NCBI GenBank assembly: GCA_028281495.1 | Contig: JANQJU010000057.1 | Span: 124,001 to 188,000 of the forward strand | From: SAR324 cluster bacterium | GTDB taxonomy: Bacteria > SAR324 > NAC60-12 | Direction: 5' to 3' | DNA length: 64,000 nt | In this document: in pieces, positions 35,302 through 44,494 of the stretch | How positions within the stretch are numbered: position 1 is the stretch's first letter | Layout of the letters: every line of letters starts with the position of its first letter | The notes under the pieces: generated by a model | What the model was told of the DNA's origin: nothing | Database searches by the model: none | What the model saw: the letters and a program-made list of their open reading frames with translations, nothing else | Translations under genes and position numbers: made by a program

Positions 35302-35797
35302 TATCACCTCCCACATCAAGTTGTACTAGCTGACTGAAATGATAACGCCCTAGATGACGTCATTGGATGAGCAGCCCGCTGCGGCAGATACATGCAGAAA
35401 ATTTTCCTTCATTATTCATTAGAAGGCACGGCTCTATCACACCACCTGTTCTAGTTTTTTCAGTACACTTTTCAGCATACTTTTCCATCTTCGTGCCGTG
35501 CCGTGCCGCATTTAATTCTAGAGCACCATTGATTTTAATTCACAAAATCCATCCACGCTATGGTCTTCTTTTGCGTGAAAATAAGTTGATTGTTTGCGCC
35601 CCCTTTTTAATGAATACGGAGCAGTAGACATCATGAGTGCAAGTATCAATAACCGGTTTGTTACAAACTACTGATTGAGGCCAGTCAACTTAAAGATTGA
35701 GGCCAAGCAACTTAAGCATTGAAGCGAAGCAAGTGAAAGATTGAGGCCAAGCAACTTAAGAATTGAGTTCAAGCAACTTAAGACAAGGGGGGGAATT
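35302..35797. other. Divergent intergenic region between primase and SDR genes
   Basis: These 496 nt separate the minus-strand primase from the plus-strand SDR gene. ATGACGTCAT (35354-35363) is a perfect 10-bp palindrome about 53 nt upstream of the primase start and could be an operator. Short imperfect repeats follow (TTTTCAG-type units near 35457-35485 and three GTGCC units near 35493-35510). The last third is a 22-bp tandem array listed separately. No gene is supported. Confidence 0.5.
35673..35782 (+). repeat. Five 22-bp tandem repeats directly upstream of the SDR gene
   Basis: Units start at 35673, 35695, 35717, 35739 and 35761, each exactly 22 bp with core TTGAGGCCAAGCAACTTAA. Units 2 and 4 are identical; unit 3 is the most divergent. 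The array ends 15 nt before the start codon, just before the ribosome binding site. A period of 22 bp, about two helical turns, would put a bound protein on one face of the DNA, as in iterons or operator arrays. If transcribed, it would form a repetitive 5' leader. Confidence 0.9.
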
Positions 35798-36571
35798 ATG
35801 CGACTTCAAGATAAAGTAGCGATCATCACAGGTGCATCCAGCGGCATTGGACGGGAGTCGGCGCTTCTATTTGCGCAAGAAGGGGCAAAGGTAGTCGTCG
35901 CGGATATCAATGACGATGAAGGCAAAAAAACCGTGGAAATGATCCAAGAAACCAAAGGCAAATCGGTCTTTGTTCGGGCTGATGTTTCCAAAGCCAACGA
36001 TTGTGAATACATGGTGTACGCCGCCGAAGAGATCTTTGGACAATTGAATATCTTGTTCAACAATGCGGGAATTATGCATCCCAAAGATGAGGATGCCATT
36101 CAAACCGAAGAAGAAATATGGGATTTCACCATGAACATCAACCTCAAAGGTGTCTTCTTAGGATGCAAATATGGCATCCCAGCTTTACGAAAATCCGGGG
36201 GTGGTTCGATCATCAATACAGCGTCATTCGTAGCCTTACTCGGAGCCGCCACGCCGCAATTGGCTTATACGGCGAGCAAAGGAGGAGTGCTGGCCATGAC
36301 TCGTGAATTGGCAGTGCTGCATGCACGTGAAAATATCCGCGTCAATGCATTGTGTCCGGGGCCTTTGAAAACCGAATTGTTGATGAAGTTTTTAGATACC
36401 GAAGCAAAGAAACAGCGACGATTGGTCCACGTTCCAATGGGTCGATTCGGAGAAGCTAAAGAAATGGCCCAGGCGGCGCTTTACCTTGCTTCTGACGAAT
36501 CATCCTATGTCAATGGAGCCACATTCACTGTCGATGGAGGGATCACGGCCGCTTATGTGACGCCCGAATGA
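35798..36571 (+). CDS. Short-chain dehydrogenase/reductase (SDR)
   Basis: A 257-residue protein; ATG at 35798 follows a purine-rich AAGGGGGGG. Classical SDR features: TGASSGIG cofactor loop (residues 13-20), Asp after beta-2 (VVADIND, favouring NAD), NNAG, catalytic Ser in NTASF, Tyr-x3-Lys in YTASKGG, and PG motif (CPGPLKTEL). The substrate cannot be deduced; family neighbours act on sugars, steroids or acyl chains. It lies behind the 22-bp repeat array and converges with asnB, overlapping it by 19 nt. Confidence 0.9.
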   Translation: MRLQDKVAIITGASSGIGRESALLFAQEGAKVVVADINDDEGKKTVEMIQETKGKSVFVRADVSKANDCEYMVYAAEEIFGQLNILFNNAGIMHPKDEDAIQTEEEIWDFTMNINLKGVFLGCKYGIPALRKSGGGSIINTASFVALLGAATPQLAYTASKGGVLAMTRELAVLHARENIRVNALCPGPLKTELLMKFLDTEAKKQRRLVHVPMGRFGEAKEMAQAALYLASDESSYVNGATFTVDGGITAAYVTPE

Positions 36572-38418
36572 GCACGGGAACGGAGTTGGTTTAGCAACCA
36601 ATAGCTCCACAGGAACAGCCGATGGTCGGCTGAGCCTTGGCGATGTTCATTCCATAATTTCTGCACAAAGGGCCATTGTTCTGGTGGAATGGAATCGTGA
36701 TTTTGAAAACCTAAACTGCCTTCTTGAAACCATTGGCCTATCGGCATGCCAAATCCTTTTTTAGGGCGGTAAATGATGTGATTGGGCAAAATGGGTTCCA
36801 ATGCCTTTTTAAGAATATATTTCGTCTGTCCTTTTTTCAGTTTGAGTTCTGTAGGAATGCGACGGACCAAATTGACAAAATCGATATCCAGAAAAGGAGA
36901 ACGGAGCTCCAAGGAATTCATCATAGATGCCCGATCAATTTTAACTAAAATATCGTCTTGCATATAGAGCCGTGTATAAAACTGTAACGCTTTATCCACC
37001 AAGCTACTTTGTTCGCAGGCCTCCCAGACTGCAATGGCTTCAGAGTACAATTCTTCCAAAGAAACCGGTATCTGAAACAAATCTTGAACCTCCGTTATCG
37101 TCAATGGCCCCATCCAAACCGCATTCCAAATTGTTCGATCAAAGCCCAATCCTCGAAGGGTCCGTTTGATTTTAAAATCCAAGCTCATGTTGCGATGAGA
37201 AACCGGCAACCGAGCCAACATCATCGAAATCGCTTGATGCACTTGCCCCGGAACCCATCGCTGATACCACCCGGCTAATTTTAACGCACGAAACGGATCG
37301 TATCCTGCAAATAGTTCGTCACCGCCATCCCCACTGAGTGCCACCGTCACATGTTTGCGCGTTTCTTGGCAGAGCAGATAAGTGGGCAGCAGGGAACCAT
37401 CCCCCATGGGTTCGTCCAACTTCTCCAAAACTTCCGGGATCAGATCCTGCGCTTGAGACACAGAACAGACTCGCAAATGGTGCGTCGTTCCAAATTTTTG
37501 GGCAATTTCTTTTCCATAGGCAGATTCATCAAAACTCGCTTCTTCGAAACCAACTGAAAACGTCTTTATCTGCTGGGCATGCTTCGCGCCATAGGCAACA
37601 ACTGCTGACGAATCGACGCCACCACTGAGTAAAAATCCCAAAGGCACATCGGAAACCAAGCGTCTGTTAACGGCCTCTGAAAATTGGGATCGAATTTGTT
37701 CGGACCACTCCGCTTCCGATTGCTTTCCTTCCGGTTCCGGATCCAGCACAAACTCCCAATAAGGCTTAACGAAGAACGAATGATCGGCGAGGTGTAAGGT
37801 GAGATTCTGCCCACCTGGCAGTTTATAAATCTGTTGGTAGAGCGAGTAAGGAGCAGGGATGTAGTTGTAGGCAAAATACTTTTGTAGAGCGAGAGTCGAA
37901 AGCTTTGCTGAAACGGACTTATGTTGAATCAACGCCCTCAATTCGGAGGCAAATGCAAAGGTATCCCCTTGTTGAGTATAAAAAAGCGGTTTTTTTCCAA
38001 AACGGTCCCGGCTCAGAAACAGGGTATTCTTCTCCCGATCTAAAATAGCAAATACCCACATGCCATTGAGATGTGTAGGAAGCTGTTCTCCCCATTCTCG
38101 ATATCCATAAAGCAACACTTCGGTATCAGAATGATCGGTGTGAAACTGATGACCTTTTTGGACCAACTGCTTTCGCAATTCCTGAAAATTATAGATTTCT
38201 CCATTAAAAATCACGCCCAGCTGCTGGTCCGCAGTCCACATGGGTTGAATCCCACCTTCTAAGTCAATGATAGATAAACGACGATGTCCTAAATAAATTC
38301 CTTGGGTTTCATCGGCCCAATACCCTTCTGCATCGGGACCACGATGAGTCAAAGCACGGGTCATGGAATGAATGTCATCCCAAGTTCCTTTTCCAAAGAA
38401 CCCACTGATACCACACAT
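36553..38418 (-). CDS. asnB: Asparagine synthetase, glutamine-hydrolysing (AsnB type)
   Basis: A 621-residue protein starting MCGISGFFG, so Cys2 is the glutaminase nucleophile after Met removal. The N-terminal class II amidotransferase domain (about 1-200) has HRGPDAEGYW and FNGEIYNF; the C-terminal synthetase domain (about 225-600) has the PP-loop LSGGVDSSAVV and SGDGGDELFAGYD. The enzyme makes Asn from Asp, ATP and Gln. Proteins of this length and type are also common in surface-polysaccharide loci, where they may amidate a sugar acid. Here the next gene is a polyprenol-phosphate-type glycosyltransferase, so both roles are possible. Confidence 0.9.
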   Translation of the reverse strand: MCGISGFFGKGTWDDIHSMTRALTHRGPDAEGYWADETQGIYLGHRRLSIIDLEGGIQPMWTADQQLGVIFNGEIYNFQELRKQLVQKGHQFHTDHSDTEVLLYGYREWGEQLPTHLNGMWVFAILDREKNTLFLSRDRFGKKPLFYTQQGDTFAFASELRALIQHKSVSAKLSTLALQKYFAYNYIPAPYSLYQQIYKLPGGQNLTLHLADHSFFVKPYWEFVLDPEPEGKQSEAEWSEQIRSQFSEAVNRRLVSDVPLGFLLSGGVDSSAVVAYGAKHAQQIKTFSVGFEEASFDESAYGKEIAQKFGTTHHLRVCSVSQAQDLIPEVLEKLDEPMGDGSLLPTYLLCQETRKHVTVALSGDGGDELFAGYDPFRALKLAGWYQRWVPGQVHQAISMMLARLPVSHRNMSLDFKIKRTLRGLGFDRTIWNAVWMGPLTITEVQDLFQIPVSLEELYSEAIAVWEACEQSSLVDKALQFYTRLYMQDDILVKIDRASMMNSLELRSPFLDIDFVNLVRRIPTELKLKKGQTKYILKKALEPILPNHIIYRPKKGFGMPIGQWFQEGSLGFQNHDSIPPEQWPFVQKLWNEHRQGSADHRLFLWSYWLLNQLRSRAHSGVT

Positions 38419-38467
38419 AACGGATGCTATATTTGATTAGTTAATAAAGGACTGGATGGTTGAAGAA

Positions 38468-39445
38468 TCATTGCGAGGTGTCCACTGAATCCTCTTCGTC
38501 CAGAGTAAACGTGGTGCGATTGTTGTTTCGGAGAATGCCACGGTAGAGCACTTCCACTGCCAAACTGAGCACTAAGATATTGAATCCAGAGAAAAACGCG
38601 GTGCAGGCGATGATCAACATTGGACTCATCCAGATCCCACCCAACAGCTTGCGAACGACCACGAACCCCATGAGCACTCCTGCAATACCCAATAAAAACA
38701 AACCGAATGTTCCAAAAAAATGAGCCGGTCGGGTGCTATACGAGGCAAAGAAACGCATGACAAACAAATCGACCAAGACCTTATACGTCCGTTCCAATCC
38801 ATACTTCGATTGGCCTGCTGTTCGTGGACGATGATCCACTGGAATCTCTTTGATTCGAGCACCGTTCATCACAGCATAAGCCAGCAATAAGCGATGCGTG
38901 TCTCCTAAAAATTGAATGTCATTGAGATATTCCCGCCGATACGCTTTCAAGGCACATCCGTAATCATGAACACGATAGCCCATCATTTTAGAAATCAAAA
39001 AATTGGCACAGATGGAGGGCAGGCGGCGCATCAGCAATCCATCCTGACGCTGGGTGCGCCAACCGGTCACGATGTCGTAACCCTTATCAAGTTCCTGTAA
39101 CAACTTTTTAATTTCTTGGGGCGGGTTTTGTAGATCTGCATCCAAAAAGACAATAATTCCTCCTTTTGCTTTGCTCAGCCCAGCCGCTATGGCTTGAGTC
39201 TGCCCCATATTCCGAGAAAGCTTAAACACCCGATTGCGTGAATCTTGTTCTGCTAACTCTTTCAGTAGGGCGTAACTGTTGTCACGACTTCGATCATCGA
39301 CCCAAATGACCTCAAACCGCCAATTTCCACTCTCCATCGTAGAAAAAATTTCTTCCGATAGTTGCGGGATATTTTCTTCTTCATTGTACACGGGCAGAAT
39401 AATAGAAATGAGTTCATCTTGTGCCAAAGGAGTCGATGCTTTCAT
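38468..39445 (-). CDS. Family 2 glycosyltransferase, polyprenol-phosphate type (ArnC/GtrB-like)
   Basis: A 325-residue protein with an N-terminal GT-A domain (about 10-225) showing ISIILPVYNEEENIP, the metal-binding DADLQNPP and the later RRLPSICANF helix, followed by two membrane helices (about 240-268 and 275-305). This layout fits enzymes that load a sugar onto undecaprenyl phosphate for later transfer in the periplasm. No strong ribosome binding site is seen before the ATG at 39445. It is 49 nt upstream of asnB on the same strand, suggesting a two-gene operon. The 161-nt gap upstream (39446-39606) holds nothing recognised. Confidence 0.88.
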   Translation of the reverse strand: MKASTPLAQDELISIILPVYNEEENIPQLSEEIFSTMESGNWRFEVIWVDDRSRDNSYALLKELAEQDSRNRVFKLSRNMGQTQAIAAGLSKAKGGIIVFLDADLQNPPQEIKKLLQELDKGYDIVTGWRTQRQDGLLMRRLPSICANFLISKMMGYRVHDYGCALKAYRREYLNDIQFLGDTHRLLLAYAVMNGARIKEIPVDHRPRTAGQSKYGLERTYKVLVDLFVMRFFASYSTRPAHFFGTFGLFLLGIAGVLMGFVVVRKLLGGIWMSPMLIIACTAFFSGFNILVLSLAVEVLYRGILRNNNRTTFTLDEEDSVDTSQ

Positions 39446-39606
39446 GAGAGCTAATAGGAAGAATGAGGGGGTGAGGTGAAAGGCATAAAAGGCCTTCCAG
39501 ATGTTCGTAGATGACTTTAAATGTCAAGCAACTTTTCCATACCAAAACTAGGTGAGTTGCTCAACTTATCTTGTTTTGCAAGCAGTCATCTGCGGAGTGG
39601 GGCAGG

Positions 39607-41460
39607 TCATCCGTAGAAATAGTGTAGCGACTTGTTAGAGTTGGTTTTTGGTTTATTGGGATCAATATTAAACAAAGCAATTACTTCGGTCTTCAGCCGG
39701 GGTTTGACATTGATGACAAGCAGATCAGACATTTCCATAATCTGAAACAATCCCAAGCCGGCTCCGCCTTCTTGTTTCATTCGGGTCTGTCCGCCAGAAT
39801 AACACTCCATGATATAGGTAAGAATGGTTTCCCGATCTAAAGCTCCAAAGGGATCTTCCACCGCAATCGCTAAAAGCAACCCATCACAGGCATAGCGGAA
39901 CGTTCCACTTTGTTCTCCATCCAATTGCACGGGAGTGGTTCGAGGCAAATGGTTATAAAGTTGTTTACCATGAACATCGACGGGAGCATCGTAAATTGCA
40001 TTCATTAACAATTCCTCTGCTACCATTTTACAACGGGTGAGCATGTTGCGTCGAATTCCCAATAGTTTAAAATCGGCTTCCATCGCATCCACTAATTCTC
40101 CCCGCGTTTGACTACACGTAACCGCATGTCTGTGTATATCTACCCCCCAACTTAAATATTTTTCCAATCCAAAGATATTTTGACTCGTCAATTTGCTAAC
40201 GGTGGTCAGGATATTCTTAAGGGTAAATGTGCGGTCTTCTGGATTACGAGATACGATGTTCCCTAAAAAAGGATAGTCCTTCAAAATTTGGATATAGTGG
40301 GAAGGCTCATCTTGGGTCATGAACACTGACTGAATTTTTGGATACTTTTGGTATGCATGTGCGGTTAGTTCAATGAATTCAGAGTCGACAAAAAGGATGT
40401 CATATGCCTGTTGGTCCAACAATTCTTGGCCTTGCTCTAAGGTTTCAGCAATGTCCAGAGTCACCCCCGTCCCTCCTAAAGCCATCTTAGCAATGATTTG
40501 CTGTTTTTTATTCGCTTCCGCTAACAACACATGCTTGTTCTTAATCGCCTTTTCCGAAAAGTATAAAGATGCAATCGGTTGTAACATCTCTTCGATATGG
40601 TGAATTTCTCGAAGCGTATCTTGTGCCAATTTTTGGTCTGAGGGATTGAGCGACTTCAGCAAATTGTCCAGCCAACTACCTAAAGATTTTAAATGGACTT
40701 CATGCAGAGCACCTAATTTTTGAAGTAACTGATGGTTTGTATGATTCAGATCTTCTAATTTTTGATAACTCGCTGCTAGTGTTGTATTTTTTTGTTCCAA
40801 CTCAGCTAAGGATGAATTCAGTTGTTTTGTACGTTCCCGAATCTTTTGTTCTAACTCTAATGTGAACCCTAAGTTTTCTAAAGAAACCGACAAAAATTGA
40901 GATACGGTATCCACACTATGCTTATCATCTTCCGTGATAAGTTGGCGGTCGATTCCTTTGATTGAGATCACTCCTAATAACGTTTCACCATGACTGAGAG
41001 GAACCCATAGTACTTCATCCACTAACGAACAACGATTCGAACCATATGTTTCTAAGATTTGTGGGATAGGATCTGGCAAGGTACGATAAAAATCGTGCCT
41101 AATATCAGCCACACTATCTAAACGGACCTGAGCAGGACCATTATCAATTCGATCAGTTTTCACTCCAAAAAAAGCATAACCTCCACCACCAGAGGATTCT
41201 CTTTCATAGAAATACATTTCCACTTCGATAACTTCTTGCACTGGAATCTCATGCAAGATGGAGTTGGATGCTTGCACAATGGCGAGGAATTTATCACGGA
41301 CCGCTGCGATCTGTTCTGTGGCTTCTAAAAGTATTTCAATCTTGGATTGGGAGCGTTCAATCGTATTGTTAGCGGATATGAGATCCGTAGTAAGTCGGCT
41401 AATCTGAGATTGTTGCTCTCGAATCTTATACTCAAGATCAGAAATTGCTTGTGCCATCAT
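39607..41460 (-). CDS. GAF / receiver-like / HATPase signalling protein (partner-switch kinase type)
   Basis: A 617-residue cytoplasmic protein. ATG at 41460 is preferred over an upstream in-frame start because AGGAG lies 6 nt before it. Order: coiled coil (1-60), GAF-like domain (about 70-215), long coiled coil (215-310), degenerate receiver-like domain (about 320-430, with Asp in LFVDSEF but no clear Lys), and a GHKL ATPase domain (about 440-600) with N-box EELLMNAIYDA and G2-box GGAGLGLFQI. There is no His dimerisation box, so it resembles RsbW/SpoIIAB-type serine kinases or anti-sigma factors rather than a histidine kinase. A STAS protein, the usual partner, is encoded at 45155. Confidence 0.72.
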   Translation of the reverse strand: MMAQAISDLEYKIREQQSQISRLTTDLISANNTIERSQSKIEILLEATEQIAAVRDKFLAIVQASNSILHEIPVQEVIEVEMYFYERESSGGGGYAFFGVKTDRIDNGPAQVRLDSVADIRHDFYRTLPDPIPQILETYGSNRCSLVDEVLWVPLSHGETLLGVISIKGIDRQLITEDDKHSVDTVSQFLSVSLENLGFTLELEQKIRERTKQLNSSLAELEQKNTTLAASYQKLEDLNHTNHQLLQKLGALHEVHLKSLGSWLDNLLKSLNPSDQKLAQDTLREIHHIEEMLQPIASLYFSEKAIKNKHVLLAEANKKQQIIAKMALGGTGVTLDIAETLEQGQELLDQQAYDILFVDSEFIELTAHAYQKYPKIQSVFMTQDEPSHYIQILKDYPFLGNIVSRNPEDRTFTLKNILTTVSKLTSQNIFGLEKYLSWGVDIHRHAVTCSQTRGELVDAMEADFKLLGIRRNMLTRCKMVAEELLMNAIYDAPVDVHGKQLYNHLPRTTPVQLDGEQSGTFRYACDGLLLAIAVEDPFGALDRETILTYIMECYSGGQTRMKQEGGAGLGLFQIMEMSDLLVINVKPRLKTEVIALFNIDPNKPKTNSNKSLHYFYG

Positions 41461-41674
41461 GCTTTTCTCCTGGTTGGGATTGTCTCCTCTATCCTCTCCC
41501 TTGCCCGAAACTCCCTTTTGCTGGATACCCTGTTCCAAGGCCCTGATTGCTGCCTATAAGAGGCCAAAATTTTAGAGCAACATAAAACGAAAATAAAATC
41601 AACATTAATACTACATAAAACGAAGAAACAATAGCTTAACACAAAACACAAAAATAAAAATCTAGGAAACAATC

Positions 41675-41706
41675 AAAAAAAACTACCTCACTTTGAGGTG
41701 AGGTAG
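41675..41706 (-). terminator. Rho-independent terminator of the HTH-AbrB gene
   Basis: On the minus strand a 9-bp perfect stem (CTACCTCAC/GTGAGGTAG, 41683-41691 with 41698-41706) with a 6-nt loop is followed by eight T (41675-41682). It lies 16 nt after the stop of the AbrB-type regulator gene. This is the clearest intrinsic terminator in the window and isolates that gene from the GAF/HATPase gene downstream. Confidence 0.9.
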
Positions 41707-41721
41707 CGACAAAGAACTTAT

Positions 41722-42087
41722 TTATTCTTCTTCTTCGGTAGACGGCTCAATAATAATTTTTTTCTTTCCATAGACTCTCAATTTAACAGCATCTTTCACT
41801 TCCCATCCCAATTCATCAAAAAATTGCTGTGGAATTACAATTTTTTTCGAATTTCCGCCACGTCCTGAAGCTTGTACATGGGTCACATGCTCGCTTTTGG
41901 TAGCCGACTTACCACGCCCTGAAGCAAAGGCTGGTAAGGGGACCTCCAAGAGTGAAGATGCTTTGACTAATCGAGCATTCAATGTGGCTACGCTAATGCC
42001 CATTTTTTTAGCGATACCGCTTAATGTCAATTCATCAGCATAAGTTTTAACAGACTTTAGCAGTTTTTTGGCTTCTTTCATTTCCAT
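41722..42087 (-). CDS. Small regulator: HTH plus AbrB/SpoVT-like domain
   Basis: A 121-residue basic protein; AGAGG precedes ATG at 42087 by 5 nt. Residues about 18-45 look like a helix-turn-helix (LTLSGIAKKMGISVATLNARL), followed by a Ser/Gly/Lys-rich linker and a C-terminal swapped-hairpin AbrB-type segment (KKIVIPQQFFDELGW, then VKLRVYGKKKIIIEP). AbrB-type domains bind DNA as dimers; in many cases they are antitoxins, but no toxin gene is adjacent. It is a monocistronic unit with its own terminator. It could govern the neighbouring signalling genes. Confidence 0.65.
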   Translation of the reverse strand: MEMKEAKKLLKSVKTYADELTLSGIAKKMGISVATLNARLVKASSLLEVPLPAFASGRGKSATKSEHVTHVQASGRGGNSKKIVIPQQFFDELGWEVKDAVKLRVYGKKKIIIEPSTEEEE

Positions 42088-42703
42088 AAAAACCTCTACC
42101 TCCCTTCAGATTAGTTCAAACTATTCGACAAAAACAATGAATAACTAATGATGAGTTACCTATCGGTATTTAGAATGTCCAGATAATTTTTTCAATAGTA
42201 AATGTTCATTATTTTCACTTTTATTCGTAGAACTTATTCAATTCCTCAAAGGTATTACAAGTGGCAAATCCCGAATATTAAAACCTCAAACTTAAGCCTT
42301 TCTGTAGGTGGATCCGACTTCAAGCAAATAAAGAATAGCACAACACTTCCTTGAAAAATCAAGGGATTAGCAAGAGTATCTATAGTGTAAACCGTGAAAA
42401 ACGAGATGCCTTCCTCAAATGCTACCCACAGGTGTTAATGCAAAAAAACAGTCTGAATGAAAGCATATATTATGAAATTGAGATCTTTTTTTTCCGTGGG
42501 ATTTTCTCGTACTTTATCTAAATGAGGAGAACGTTTCGTCTGAAGGACTCGTTTTTGAAGCCTTGTGAACCGAAGCCTTGTAGGGCAATTTGAAATCAAG
42601 ATCTTGAAGAAGGAAACAAACATCTGAAATGAGACCACGATTCCAGAAACGAAAATTAGAAAGGGAGGTTAATTGGTGAATCAAATATTTCAGTTTTTAA
42701 GGA
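42088..42703. other. AT-rich intergenic region
   Basis: These 616 nt lie between the lnt stop and the HTH-AbrB start, both minus-strand. A weak promoter-like pair reading towards the AbrB gene is visible on the minus strand: TTGAAA (42190-42195), a 17-bp spacer, and TAAATA (42167-42172), about 80 nt upstream of its ATG. A 67-codon open frame at 42435-42638 lacks coding character. I see no RNA gene, terminator or longer repeat. Confidence 0.4.
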
Positions 42704-44437
42704 TCAATCGCTAGCTTGCAATGAGGCTGGAAGAAAAACATGGTAACGTCTATGGGCTAACAAACTCAGTCCCAAAAGCAACACAATGATAAGCAATTGT
42801 AGTGTTTCTTTGTACTCACGATAAAATGAAAAATGCTGCTGTAAAACAATGGTTTTTGATAAACTTCCTGTTTCAAAAAGCTCTAAAGCTTTGCTTACTT
42901 GTTCCCCTAACGGGTTAATAAACATGGTTTGGCCGTTGTTGGAAATGTAAAGCAAAGGCACTCGGTTTTCGATTGCTTTCCAACGAATCATCATCTCCAT
43001 ATGCTTGGTCGCATTGGATTTACCAAACCAAGCCAAATTGCTCAGGTTGATCACTAGATCCGCTCCATTCCTAACCATGTTTCTAGTAATTTTTGGAGAA
43101 AAAATATCGAAACAGATCGATCCTGACAGTTGGTGAGTCTCAGAAAGTGAAAACACGGTATGATCGCTCCCCTGCTCAAACTCTGAAATTTGAGGAACCA
43201 TCTGTTTCATGAAATTTCGCCACGCGGGAAACCAGCTAGCTCCAGGGATATACTCTCCAAAAGGAATAAGAAAAATTTTGTTGTAACGTCCTCGTATTTG
43301 CCCATCGGGTCCTAACAACAAAGAAAGCCCATAAAATTTGTATTCTTGTTGAGCATTGACCTCCCAATCGATGGTCGTCAACAATACAGAGGTCTGATTT
43401 TCACGGGCAAATTGTTCGACCAAACGGCGTCCAGCAGCATCTTTGAAAAAGGCAAAAGGGTAGGTCGATTCTGGCCAAACCACGAGGCGAGGAACAGAGG
43501 AATCCGGTGGAAACTGTGCCAAGGCTTGTTTAGAGTCCTGCAACAAACCTCCAATGTTGCCCACTCGATTGGAGTAAGCCAAATCTGGATTTGAGGCGAG
43601 ATTCTTCAAAGAAAAATTGGGCTGAACTGCAGCGATATGTAACGAAGCTCCTTCGGCCGATTGTGTTTCTAAGCTCATACCACGAAACATACCATAGAGG
43701 GTTCCAGCCACGACTAAAACCAAATACCCAATCACAAACCCTCGTACCACTCGTAGTGGCACACGTTCCGGTGCATGGTAAGAACGCCAAAGGAGTAATA
43801 ATAAGAAATTACAACCTAGACTATAAAACCCCAATCCCCACGCCCCTACCACATCAGCTAGCTGAGAAAGCCATGGTGTTTGGATAAATGTCAGTCCCCC
43901 AAACGACCATTGGAACAAGCGGGGATAAAGTGAATCCATCAGCCAAGCAAACAACAGCCTTAGCGGCAAATCCCACCACCCCCATCGGCGAATGACAAAC
44001 AAAGGCAATGCAAAACAAAACCCTAGCACTAGCATCACTTCCAAGCCGTATCCCAAACAAGTGAGGACCAGCGCCACGGGCCAAGGCATATGGCCAAACA
44101 CGTGGATACTATGAATCATCCAATGCACACCAATAGGGGCTGCTACCATTCCCATTGCTAAGCATGCCAACAGCATGGCCCCCAATTTTCGTTTGAACGA
44201 TGATTGAGGATTTTGGTGAATACGGTCTAAGACAAGAAATAAGGGGAAATAAGCCACAAGTCCCAGATATTGCAGATGGGTATACCCCATACTCCCCGTT
44301 CCCATAAGAAGTCCTGCGATGACAATCCAAAGCCATGACGGAATGCGAGCGATGCCCGGAACTACTCCTTGACAAAAAATCGACTTCCACATAGGACTTT
44401 TTGAAGAAAACTTAGATTCTTTTATGTTGTTTTGCAT
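42704..44437 (-). CDS. lnt: Apolipoprotein N-acyltransferase
   Basis: A 577-residue inner-membrane protein. The N-terminal part (about 30-235) has six to seven hydrophobic helices; the rest is a nitrilase-fold catalytic domain exposed to the periplasm. Triad candidates are Glu in VVWPESTYPF, Lys in YNKIFLIPFGEYIPG and Cys in GSICFDIFSP. A last membrane helix is at about 545-565. Lnt adds the third acyl chain to the N-terminal Cys of lipoproteins, in line with a Gram-negative envelope and with the lipobox of the nitroreductase at 13306. No clear ribosome binding site before the ATG at 44437. Divergent from the cupredoxin gene with only 57 nt between starts. Confidence 0.92.
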   Translation of the reverse strand: MQNNIKESKFSSKSPMWKSIFCQGVVPGIARIPSWLWIVIAGLLMGTGSMGYTHLQYLGLVAYFPLFLVLDRIHQNPQSSFKRKLGAMLLACLAMGMVAAPIGVHWMIHSIHVFGHMPWPVALVLTCLGYGLEVMLVLGFCFALPLFVIRRWGWWDLPLRLLFAWLMDSLYPRLFQWSFGGLTFIQTPWLSQLADVVGAWGLGFYSLGCNFLLLLLWRSYHAPERVPLRVVRGFVIGYLVLVVAGTLYGMFRGMSLETQSAEGASLHIAAVQPNFSLKNLASNPDLAYSNRVGNIGGLLQDSKQALAQFPPDSSVPRLVVWPESTYPFAFFKDAAGRRLVEQFARENQTSVLLTTIDWEVNAQQEYKFYGLSLLLGPDGQIRGRYNKIFLIPFGEYIPGASWFPAWRNFMKQMVPQISEFEQGSDHTVFSLSETHQLSGSICFDIFSPKITRNMVRNGADLVINLSNLAWFGKSNATKHMEMMIRWKAIENRVPLLYISNNGQTMFINPLGEQVSKALELFETGSLSKTIVLQQHFSFYREYKETLQLLIIVLLLGLSLLAHRRYHVFLPASLQASD

Positions 44438-44494
44438 AGGTACTGACTACTATCCTAACGTTTTAAAAATTTATTATTTACACAAGGAAAACCG

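Noticed and set aside
35673..35782. CRISPR array
   Set aside because: The 22-bp units are directly adjacent with no spacers and no cas gene is present.
42435..42638. 67-codon open frame on the minus strand
   Set aside because: No ribosome binding site, composition follows the AT-rich non-coding flank, and no recognisable motif.
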